Source: Bacteroidales bacterium
GTDB lineage: Bacteria > Bacteroidota > Bacteroidia > Bacteroidales > F082
Direction of reading: 5' to 3'
DNA: 64,000 nucleotides
Assembly: GCA_017645275.1 (NCBI GenBank)
Contig: JAGCPH010000046.1
Span: 39,766-103,765 of the forward strand
The notes below the pieces were generated by a model. That model did no database searches, was not told the origin of the DNA, and worked only from the letters and a program-made list of their open reading frames with translations. This document shows, one piece after another, positions 43,226 through 50,221 of the stretch. A program made the position numbers and the translations under genes. Every line of letters begins with the position of its first letter. Position 1 is the stretch's first letter.

Positions 43226-44197
43226 TTAATAATAATTTTCAATTTCATCAAGAATATCAATGACTTCGGCGGCTGTCAAGACTTCCATGAGTTGCATTTT
43301 AAACTGCTTGAAGTTTGGGAACCCCTTGAAATACAGGCCCCAATGCTTTCGCATCTCGATGACGGCGTAGTGCTCGTCCTTATAATTTAAGGAGTCGTTG
43401 AGGTGCATCTTCGCCACTCTCACACGTTCCTCGACGGAAGGTCGCTCGACTGCTACGCCTTTTTCAAGATAATCATGAATCTCCTTGAAAATCCAGGGGT
43501 TTCCGTATGTGGCGCGACCTATCATGAGCCCGTCGACGCCGAAAGTGTCTTTGAAATATTTCGCTGACTTGCCGTCGACCACGTCGCCGTTGCCGATGAT
43601 TGGAATCGTCATGCGCGGGTTGTTTTTCACCGCTCCGATGAGCGTCCAGTCGGCTGGCTCGCCCCATTTCGTGGTACGGAGCCGTCCGTGGATGGTAAGT
43701 GCCTGAATGCCAACGTCTTGAAGTCGCTCGGCAATCTCCACGATGTCTTTATGCTCGCTGTCGTAGCCCAGTCGTGTCTTCACCGTGACTGGCGTTTTCA
43801 CCGCCTTAACAACGGCTTCGGTAATGGCGACCATCTTCGGGATGTCGTTCATAATGCCTGAGCCTGCGCCTTTCGACGCCACTTTCTTCACCGGGCATCC
43901 GAAGTTGATGTCGATGATGTCGGGGCTATATCTTTCTGCATATTGCGCAGCCTCGACCATGGGTTGGATGGCGTTGCCGAAAATCTGCACTCCGAACGGC
44001 TGCTCGCTCTCAGTATACCGTAACTTGTTGATACTCTTTACCGCATCGCGAATCAGACCGTCCGACGAGATGAACTCTGAATAGACGATGTCGGCGCCGT
44101 AGAGCTTGCATACGTGCCTGAACGGCGGGTCGGTGACGCCCTCCATCGGTGCCAAAAGCAGCGGATAACGCTCGAAGTTGAGATTTGCGATTTTCAT
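43226..44197 (-). CDS. dusB: tRNA-dihydrouridine synthase, DusB type
   Basis: 323-residue FMN enzyme that reduces uridines in tRNA D loops. Motifs: LLAPMEGVTDPPFRHVC, the catalytic cysteine in DINFGCPVKKVASKGAGS, TVKTRLGYD, LTIHGRLRTTKWGEPADW and VDGLMIGRATYGNPWIF. The reading frame extends upstream to 44281, but the ATG at 44197 matches the family start and directly follows a promoter box, so the mRNA is probably leaderless. Confidence 0.93.
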   Translation of the reverse strand: MKIANLNFERYPLLLAPMEGVTDPPFRHVCKLYGADIVYSEFISSDGLIRDAVKSINKLRYTESEQPFGVQIFGNAIQPMVEAAQYAERYSPDIIDINFGCPVKKVASKGAGSGIMNDIPKMVAITEAVVKAVKTPVTVKTRLGYDSEHKDIVEIAERLQDVGIQALTIHGRLRTTKWGEPADWTLIGAVKNNPRMTIPIIGNGDVVDGKSAKYFKDTFGVDGLMIGRATYGNPWIFKEIHDYLEKGVAVERPSVEERVRVAKMHLNDSLNYKDEHYAVIEMRKHWGLYFKGFPNFKQFKMQLMEVLTAAEVIDILDEIENYY

Positions 44198-44201
44198 GCT
44201 G

Positions 44202-44209
44202 CAAAAATA
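44202..44209 (-). promoter_or_regulatory. -7 element of dusB (leaderless)
   Basis: TATTTTTG on the minus strand, ending 4 bases before the dusB ATG. Transcription should begin at or within a base or two of the start codon. Confidence 0.65.
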
Positions 44210-44225
44210 CAAAAAATAATGACAA

Positions 44226-44292
44226 TTTAATGCCATTTTCGAAATACTCTCAGTACCTCGTGGTAGGTCACATTTCTGCAAATGGCATTAAA
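44226..44292. repeat. Long stem-loop with a nested hairpin between dusB and the DUF5674 gene
   Basis: 13-base perfect arms TTTAATGCCATTT (44226-44238) and AAATGGCATTAAA (44280-44292) enclose a 41-base loop. The loop holds a second small hairpin TACC-TCGT-GGTA (44254-44265). No T run follows either arm, so it does not look like a normal terminator. It could be an operator for two dimers or a small structured RNA. Confidence 0.6.
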
Positions 44293-44327
44293 ATGTTCAA
44301 AGACTTTAGATTTTTTTACAAAATCTT

Positions 44328-44356
44328 GACAAAGATTAGAATTTTTCATATTTTTG
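44328..44356 (+). promoter_or_regulatory. Promoter of the DUF5674 pair
   Basis: TTGAC at 44326-44330, about 20 bases of spacer, then TATTTTTG at 44349-44356. The ATG at 44376 is 19 bases further. Confidence 0.7.
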
Positions 44357-44375
44357 CAATTCAAATATTGTCGTT

Positions 44376-44714
44376 ATGAGGATTACATCACAACCAATAA
44401 GTCATGATGAATTGAATTCGATGTTGCCAAGATATTTTGGCGACATGGTGAAGGCTGTTGTTGATATAAAAAAGGAGATTCTGGGTCTGGATGCCGAGTT
44501 GCATGCTGATATTGAGCAGGAACTTCTTAGTCAAGGTTCGGAGCAGACCGACTTGTGGGGGATAAACTTGTATCCTGAGATGGAAGGAGAGGACTTTGTG
44601 GAATTTGATTCATTGATAAATATTCGTCCATATCAAGGAAACAGAAGTCGAGATGTTCAGGATACTGATATTCGTAAACGTATCATAGAAGTCGTAAGTA
44701 AATTAATAAAATGA
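44376..44714 (+). CDS. DUF5674 family protein
   Basis: 112-residue cytoplasmic protein matching DUF5674: an N-terminal ISHDELNSMLPRYFGDMVKAV, a helix with GLDAELHADIEQELLSQGS, then DLWGINLYPEMEGEDFVEFDSLINIRPYQGNRSR and a terminal amphipathic helix. The many invariant polar residues (H, D, E, N, R) suggest an enzymatic or nucleic-acid-related active site, but no function is known to me. It overlaps the next small gene by 4 bases (ATGA), and the pair has its own promoter. Confidence 0.8.
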   Translation: MRITSQPISHDELNSMLPRYFGDMVKAVVDIKKEILGLDAELHADIEQELLSQGSEQTDLWGINLYPEMEGEDFVEFDSLINIRPYQGNRSRDVQDTDIRKRIIEVVSKLIK

Positions 44715-45028
44715 TAAATTATCAGCATTCGGATTTAGCTGCAGGGCGTTGGGCTTCAATGACTTTAGCTGAGCAGATGTTAAACATCGGCAGTGAAGTC
44801 TCGAGGGCAAACCGTTGGCAAAGCAAGGGCAACATTGAACAATGCCATCGTGCAGCTGACAGAGCTTTGGAGTTGCTCTCGTTAACCATTGATGCTCAAC
44901 GTGGTAAGCATAATCTTGGAGAGTTCTGCCGCCTTTATGAAGTGTTGGCTGACTGCTATTATGGTGATAACTATTATCAAACCGACCCGGTAAAGTTGCA
45001 AAAATATTTTGATGTGTTTTATAATTAA
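44711..45028 (+). CDS. Small helical protein coupled to DUF5674
   Basis: 105-residue protein, predicted almost entirely helical: AAGRWASMTLAEQMLNIGSE, RANRWQSKGNIEQCHRAADR, ALELLSLTIDAQRGK, EFCRLYEVLADCYYGDNYY. The pattern of a small helical bundle with conserved R, W, C and H resembles HEPN-like or four-helix accessory proteins, but I cannot place it in a family. ATGA overlap with the DUF5674 gene implies a two-gene unit whose products may interact. Confidence 0.75.
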   Translation: MINYQHSDLAAGRWASMTLAEQMLNIGSEVSRANRWQSKGNIEQCHRAADRALELLSLTIDAQRGKHNLGEFCRLYEVLADCYYGDNYYQTDPVKLQKYFDVFYN

Positions 45029-45046
45029 AAGCAAACTAAAAATACT

Positions 45047-46582
45047 ATGAAGAAATTGTTACTATTGCTGATGGCTTTTATGGGATTTGCCTATAATGCC
45101 ATTGCGCAACTTGAGGTGAAACCAGGATCCTTCAAGGAAGTGCCGGGATTCGTCAACCTCGACCTTGACAAGCAGACAGACGACAACGACCAACCTTACG
45201 CTGTCTTGAAGGTCAAGACCGAAAACATCAACGACAAACAGCGTCGCGAGCTGAAGTTCCAAGGCGATGCACGCACATTCTTCGAACTGGAATACCGTGA
45301 CGGCGAAGTGTGGCTGTATATCAGCTATTATGCCACTTATATAAAGATTTCACATCCAGATTTTAGCTCTACCGAGTTTTATTTTCCTTTCGATATGATG
45401 GGTAAAAAAGGATACGAACTCACGCTTGTCAACAAAACGCCAAGTGGTGGCAAGGGCGTTTTGACCATTAAATCAAAACCTGAAAACGGTGCGATGATTG
45501 TTTTGAATGGCAGCGCTATTAACCAAAAGACTCCATATACAAACAATATGATCGCATCTGGGCATTACGATATTATTGTTGCCAAGGAAAGATTTAAATC
45601 GGGAAGCATATCGTTGGATATCCAAGACGGTGAAACTCGGGAAGTTGAAATAGAAATGCTTTTGGATGTGGCGGAAATTACGCTGGAAGCTGACAATCTT
45701 ACTGATATTTATATTGATGGGGAATTTGTGAAACGCGGAACATGGAAAGGGGAGCTTTATAGCGGAAGTCATGAGATTATGTACAAAAAAGATAATTATC
45801 ATGATGCCACCAAAACAATTGTGGTTGAGCCGGGAGTTTCTGTGCCTTACAGCTTGGATATGAAGCCTTTGGGTTATGAAATAAGCGTGACGACAGAACC
45901 GTTGGGGGCAATGGTGTTCATTGACGGCAAAGAAGTGGGCTTGTCTCCGTTTAAAGCATCTTTGCCATCTGGGAAACACACAATTTCAGCATACAAAGAT
46001 AATGAAACGGCTTCGAAAGACATAAAAATCGAAGCACATGGAGGTGCATATGAGGTCGTCCTTGTCATGCAAAAGGAATCATTGGGAAGATATGCAAAGG
46101 TTGGCTATAAATTTGTGACACTCAATGGTTCTATTAACCCATACAACGATTTGTCATACGGTTTGACTTTTGGAATGATGAAAAAATACGGATGGTTCAT
46201 TAGCGCGATGACGAATTTACATTTTCAAGGATTAAAAAGTGATTATGAATGTGACGACACATTCCTTGTAGATGGCAATGATGTTGCTTACACCGGAAAA
46301 GAATCCTATACGTCATTGTCGGTAATGGCAGGATTCCTTATGAGAATAGGCGGACCTGTTGCTTTGAGAGTCGGCGCCGGTTATGGTGTGAGAAATGCCG
46401 TTTATGAGACACAAGATGGCAAATGGGTTAAAAACACAGTGCCGAGTGCGCAAGGACTTGATGTCTCCTTGGGTTTGCAATGCAATTTCAAAGGTTTTAT
46501 AATATCGGTTGACGGTGTCGCGACAAATTTCAAGGTGTTTGAGGCAAAAATAGGATTGGGTTACGGATTTAAAAACAAATAA
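45047..46582 (+). CDS. PEGA-repeat outer-membrane protein
   Basis: 511 residues with a signal peptide (1-20, ending AIA). An N-terminal beta domain of about 120 residues is followed by three or four PEGA-type modules: VLTIKSKPENGAMIVLNGSA, a second with ADNLTDIYIDGEFVKRGTW, and a third with VTTEPLGAMVFIDGKEVGLS. The C-terminal 165 residues (from GRYAKVGYKFVTL) look like an 8-strand barrel. PEGA domains bind other surface structures; the role is unknown. Bases 45370-46580 are more AT-rich than neighbouring genes, as in the next gene, suggesting acquisition. Confidence 0.8.
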   Translation: MKKLLLLLMAFMGFAYNAIAQLEVKPGSFKEVPGFVNLDLDKQTDDNDQPYAVLKVKTENINDKQRRELKFQGDARTFFELEYRDGEVWLYISYYATYIKISHPDFSSTEFYFPFDMMGKKGYELTLVNKTPSGGKGVLTIKSKPENGAMIVLNGSAINQKTPYTNNMIASGHYDIIVAKERFKSGSISLDIQDGETREVEIEMLLDVAEITLEADNLTDIYIDGEFVKRGTWKGELYSGSHEIMYKKDNYHDATKTIVVEPGVSVPYSLDMKPLGYEISVTTEPLGAMVFIDGKEVGLSPFKASLPSGKHTISAYKDNETASKDIKIEAHGGAYEVVLVMQKESLGRYAKVGYKFVTLNGSINPYNDLSYGLTFGMMKKYGWFISAMTNLHFQGLKSDYECDDTFLVDGNDVAYTGKESYTSLSVMAGFLMRIGGPVALRVGAGYGVRNAVYETQDGKWVKNTVPSAQGLDVSLGLQCNFKGFIISVDGVATNFKVFEAKIGLGYGFKNK

Positions 46583-46584
46583 TT

Positions 46585-47439
46585 ATGAAAAGAATAACGA
46601 TTACAATTTTTTTGGTGTGTTTGGTGCTGACGTTTTATGAATGCAAAAAGAGACAGCAACCACCTATTGTTAACTTAAGGAGTGCCAAAGCTTTTTCAAT
46701 AAATGACACAAAAAGCGTTTGCTTTTCACAAGGGAATCTCCAATACCAAGCGTCAACCGACACATGGCGATTTGCCGAACATCAATGGGACTTTGTGGGA
46801 AGTACAGTAACTGGTGATAATTCCACGCCTTGTGGAACAGTTGCAGGCAGTAGCAACCATTTGATTTCACCCACTTATGATGGCTGGATTGATTTGTTTG
46901 GTTGGGGAACTGGTAATAATCCAACGCTTTGTACATCAGACACGATGGATTACGTGTATTTCTACGATTGGGGCAATAATACCATCTCGAATGGTGATGG
47001 AAAAAACTGGTTTACTCTCACTTTAGAAGAATGGGAATATGTTTTAAATGAAAGAAATACTTTGTCGGGTATTAGATTTGCCAAAGCTTATTTAAATAAT
47101 GTATATGGATTGATAATATTGCCTGACGATTGGAATAGTGGCATATATAGTTTGAATGATGTTAATATGGTTGAAGCTGGGTTTAAAAGAAACCGTATTT
47201 CGGCGGAAGAATGGAACACCATCTTGGAGCCAAACGGAGCTGTCTTTTTGCCTGTTGCGGGCATGCGTGACGAAACCTATATTTATGATTTGGATAACCT
47301 TGGTCGCTATTGGACAGCTACATGGTATGGCGGTTTTAGGGCATATTGTATTGGTATTGCTGATAATAGTCTTATCAATTTTGGGGTGTTAATGATGAGC
47401 GGGTTATCTGTCCGTCTTGTTCGTATGGCCGAAAATTAA
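46585..47439 (+). CDS. FISUMP-like (C-type-lectin-fold) lipoprotein
   Basis: 284 residues. Cys21 sits in an atypical lipobox-like FYEC. The rest is one domain resembling the Fibrobacter succinogenes major paralogous (FISUMP) and formylglycine-enzyme-like fold: GNLQYQASTDTWRFAEHQWD, GWIDLFGWGTGNN, WFTLTLEEWEYVLNER, LPDDW, GAVFLPVAGMRDE, YWTATWYGGFRAY, SVRLVRMAEN. Probably surface-exposed; ligand unknown. It starts 2 bases after the PEGA gene and is a paralogue of the C-terminal domain of the gene at 47999. Confidence 0.8.
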   Translation: MKRITITIFLVCLVLTFYECKKRQQPPIVNLRSAKAFSINDTKSVCFSQGNLQYQASTDTWRFAEHQWDFVGSTVTGDNSTPCGTVAGSSNHLISPTYDGWIDLFGWGTGNNPTLCTSDTMDYVYFYDWGNNTISNGDGKNWFTLTLEEWEYVLNERNTLSGIRFAKAYLNNVYGLIILPDDWNSGIYSLNDVNMVEAGFKRNRISAEEWNTILEPNGAVFLPVAGMRDETYIYDLDNLGRYWTATWYGGFRAYCIGIADNSLINFGVLMMSGLSVRLVRMAEN

Positions 47440-47692
47440 AGTTTGGTTGGCGGTATCTTGTTAATATTGTCGAAATAAATACAATCCTGTCTGATCACAT
47501 CATCATTCCGATTACGTCTTCAGGCAAATAATGCTTATCCTGCGGCTTACATATTTTCTCACCAACCACCAACGTGCGTCGAAAACTGTTCGTTTAAAAT
47601 GCGAGTCGGCCATCTCTCGCTTTAACGAGTAAATCTTATGGTAGAATAAATCTGTGCTTATCTGTGAAATCTGTGAGAGATTTTTTCGTAAT
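47440..47692. other. Intergenic region without an intact gene
   Basis: This stretch shows no complete gene. On the minus strand, about 47489-47575 stays open for some 28 codons (ending IGMMM), a possible remnant. Near 47650-47680 three short AATCTGTG-type repeats occur. A promoter-like TAATTTTG is at 47689-47696, just before the duplicated mfd start. Confidence 0.5.
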
Positions 47693-47782
47693 TTTGCACC
47701 CGTGAAAGAAAATCCTATCTCATATTATAAAAACGATAGCCGTATTAGAAAAGAAGACAGGATTATTACAGCAGTGAAGTGA
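47693..47782 (+). pseudogene. Duplicated 5' end of mfd (truncated copy)
   Basis: Bases 47693-47737 are identical to 50213-50257 (45 of 45), covering the end of the -7 box, the GTG start and the first 12 codons of mfd. After this the copy diverges and stops at 47782, giving a 26-residue product. The offset is exactly 2,520 bases. It is a partial duplication, not a functional gene. Confidence 0.85.
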
Positions 47783-47788
47783 TTATTA

Positions 47789-47854
47789 CTATCCCAAAAT
47801 CACCTCCGCCTTGCATCCCAACGCCTTCGACAGCGCAAAAACCGTCTGTGACTA
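47789..47854 (-). pseudogene. Remnant of an XRE-type HTH gene
   Basis: On the minus strand the frame SQTVFALSKALGCKAEVILG lies between two stop codons (47854 and 47789). It matches the end of small XRE repressors (TVFxLxKALGC followed by a hydrophobic strand). Upstream there are further stops, so only a decayed 3' end is left. Confidence 0.5.
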
Positions 47855-47938
47855 GGCGTTGCGAATGTGTAATTACCTCCCCCAATACACAAAATTCTAA
47901 AAAATTGATTATTATTTGTTTTTTCAAAAATTATTATT

Positions 47939-47946
47939 TAATTTTG
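47939..47946 (+). promoter_or_regulatory. -7 element of the VWA/FISUMP lipoprotein gene
   Basis: TAATTTTG, with about 50 bases of leader to the ATG at 47999. The leader carries the conserved motif at 47964-47989. Confidence 0.6.
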
Positions 47947-47963
47947 CAGCCTATTCCCATTAA

Positions 47964-47989
47964 AAAGTTGCGCCCGACACGTATCAGGG
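47964..47989 (+). promoter_or_regulatory. Conserved leader motif, copy 1
   Basis: AAAGTTGCGCCCGACACG then TATCAGGG directly upstream of the start. It matches the leader at 56729-56755 in all but four or five positions. The similarity runs on through TTATGAA of both start codons, although the two proteins are unrelated. Confidence 0.65.
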
Positions 47990-47998
47990 ATGAAAATT

Positions 47999-50161
47999 AT
48001 GAAGAAAATACTGATGGCATTTGCGGTTTTAATCGTGGTGCTCGCCATGGCTTTAACAGGCTGCAAGAAGAAATCATCCGAGCCAAACACTGGCGGAGGA
48101 GGAGATAACGGTGTCCCTTGTGTCGACCTCTATATCGGGTTTACCGGTTTTAACGACAGCATTTATAACAAACCAAACAGCCTTGTCGATGATTCGTGGT
48201 TTGAGACGTTAAACACATATTATGAAAACACCAGCGTACAGGGCCATAACGACGCTTATCTGTATTATTCGGAATATATGGCGTTGGATGATTTGTTGAA
48301 TTTGGAAAATGAGCCGGAAAACTTGAGAAATGTCTCTATAATTACATTTACTAAAGCTCTGGATTATATCTCTTTGGATTCGCCTGTGACAAATCCTGAA
48401 GGATATGGCTCAAACGCCGAGTATCGTGATGGTTTGCATAACAAAATCATTGGTAATCAGGTGTTTGGAAAAGAAATCAATGCTTATGCCATCGGACTTG
48501 TCAACGAAAATACGAGTTCGGATATCGAAGAATTCAGAGCCAATCTCCGTGCGTTGTCGAGCGATCCGGCCAATATCTATGAAGTAAACACTATGGATAG
48601 CGTCGATGTAGTGCTTAATGAACTGGTTGAAACAATCAAAAGTGCTACTGGTGAAGGCAACAGCAATATCCTTATGATGGTATTCGACTGCTCGTATAAC
48701 GAAAGCCGTGTCAAGACGATTCCGCATATGGTTTACACGTTTGTTGATAACATGGTTTGCGGATATATCGCTTATTATAAAGCGCCTACAGTCAGAACGC
48801 ATCAGGTCGGCGATGTCGGTAGAACTTGGGCGGTTTGCGGTGGCGACCTGCTCGACTGGGGCCATAATTGGGTGCTGAGCAAAGGTCTTGTGTATAGCTA
48901 CAAAACCCCTAATCTTGACTACTACAATTGGGTGACTACAGGATCTGTGCACTATAGCACAGGACCAGGCGATTTCCCGAATGTGAGAATGGGCTTCCTG
49001 AAACCTGATACTGATTATTATGTAGCGGCTTATGCTATAAACTATGTCGGCATATCATATGGTGAAGTTTATACGTTCCACACACTTGCCGATGGTGTTC
49101 CTAGCGTCGTGACGCTTCCAACATCGGATGTAACTGAGACAACAGCTGATGTATGTGGCGCTGTCGTTGACGATGGCGGTCATGACATCCTGGAAAGAGG
49201 TATCTGCTACGGTCTGGCTTCGGATCCTGACATCACCGGCTCGCATGTGGTTTGCGCGGCTGGCGATTCACTTTTCTGCACAACATTGACAGGTCTTGAG
49301 CCGAATACGACATATCATTATAGAGCCTATGCCGAGAATGAAGAAGGTGTTGGCTATGGTGATGATTTGCAGTTTACCACGCTAGGCGGTACTGGAGATG
49401 AAGCTACTTTCAGTATTGGAGGACGTGGCGTGATAATTGCGCCAGGTAACTTGCAATATAATCAAGGTACTCATGAATGGCGTTTTGCTGAAAATACATG
49501 GGATTACATCGGTGGTGCCAACACTGGTGCTGGCTCTCCTATCTATACGGGCTGGATAGACCTCTTCGGCTGGGGCACTGGTAACGAGCCATCATGTATT
49601 GTTGACACGAGCGGATACTACCTCAACTTTACCGATTGGGGCATCAACCCGATTTCCAACGGAGGCAACACTCCATACCAATGGCGCACACTATCTGATG
49701 CCGAATGGGAAAGCATCCTTTATAACCGTGAAACACCGTCGGGAATACGCTTCGCGATGGGACAGGTGAATGGTGTGAATGGAGTGATTCTCGTACCAGA
49801 CCAGTGGAACAGCAGTTATTATCCTTTGACACACTGCAATGAAAATGCTGTATTGGGCGACATGCCGAATGTCATCAGCGCATCCACCTGGGACAGTGAT
49901 TTAAAACCTCATGGAGCGGTGTTCTTGCCATGCGCCGGCAAGCGTAAATCCGGTGATGAGTATGTGGATTCTAATTCATGGGGTGCTTATTGGACATCAA
50001 CAGAGGCTGAAGATGTCTATGGCTTGGGCACAGAAATAATAAAAATGGCATGGGCACTAATCCCAAGTGTTTACCAAGGATTAGGCCAAGGTGTAGACAT
50101 CCTGTCATATGAACGTGACTACGGAGCATCAGTGCGTCTGGTGAAAGATGTCGGAAAATAA
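47999..50161 (+). CDS. Lipoprotein with VWA-like, fibronectin-like and FISUMP domains
   Basis: 720 residues (723 if the ATG at 47990 is used). The lipobox is LTGC, followed by a KKK and glycine-rich spacer. Residues about 40-260 look like a VWA-type alpha/beta fold (VSIITFTKALDYI, INAYAIGLVNEN, ILMMVFDCSYNE) but lack a clear DxSxS metal site. Two FnIII-like modules follow (LKPDTDYYVAAYAINYVG; LEPNTTYHYRAYAENEEG), then a C-terminal FISUMP domain (GNLQYNQGTHEWRFAENTWD ... GAVFLPCAGKR ... SVRLVKDVG). Probably a surface adhesin-like protein. The conserved leader aligns with ATG 47999. Confidence 0.82.
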   Translation: MKKILMAFAVLIVVLAMALTGCKKKSSEPNTGGGGDNGVPCVDLYIGFTGFNDSIYNKPNSLVDDSWFETLNTYYENTSVQGHNDAYLYYSEYMALDDLLNLENEPENLRNVSIITFTKALDYISLDSPVTNPEGYGSNAEYRDGLHNKIIGNQVFGKEINAYAIGLVNENTSSDIEEFRANLRALSSDPANIYEVNTMDSVDVVLNELVETIKSATGEGNSNILMMVFDCSYNESRVKTIPHMVYTFVDNMVCGYIAYYKAPTVRTHQVGDVGRTWAVCGGDLLDWGHNWVLSKGLVYSYKTPNLDYYNWVTTGSVHYSTGPGDFPNVRMGFLKPDTDYYVAAYAINYVGISYGEVYTFHTLADGVPSVVTLPTSDVTETTADVCGAVVDDGGHDILERGICYGLASDPDITGSHVVCAAGDSLFCTTLTGLEPNTTYHYRAYAENEEGVGYGDDLQFTTLGGTGDEATFSIGGRGVIIAPGNLQYNQGTHEWRFAENTWDYIGGANTGAGSPIYTGWIDLFGWGTGNEPSCIVDTSGYYLNFTDWGINPISNGGNTPYQWRTLSDAEWESILYNRETPSGIRFAMGQVNGVNGVILVPDQWNSSYYPLTHCNENAVLGDMPNVISASTWDSDLKPHGAVFLPCAGKRKSGDEYVDSNSWGAYWTSTEAEDVYGLGTEIIKMAWALIPSVYQGLGQGVDILSYERDYGASVRLVKDVGK

Positions 50162-50176
50162 AAACATCTGAAATTT

Positions 50177-50207
50177 AAAAGCTCGGTTCAAAAAGCCGAG
50201 CTTTTTT
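50177..50207 (+). terminator. Terminator before mfd
   Basis: AAAAGCTCGG (50177-50186) pairs with CCGAGCTTTT (50196-50205) around 9 bases and runs into TTTTTT. The T run ends at the mfd -7 box. Confidence 0.85.
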
Positions 50208-50208
50208 G

Positions 50209-50216
50209 TATCTTTG
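50209..50216 (+). promoter_or_regulatory. -7 element of mfd (leaderless GTG)
   Basis: TATCTTTG ends 5 bases before the GTG at 50222, so the mRNA should begin at or very near the start codon. Confidence 0.65.
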
Positions 50217-50221
50217 CACCC

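Noticed and set aside
44198-44281. N-terminal extension of dusB by 28 residues
   Set aside because: It would cross the promoter box and part of the stem-loop, and the family starts at MKIANLNFERYP.
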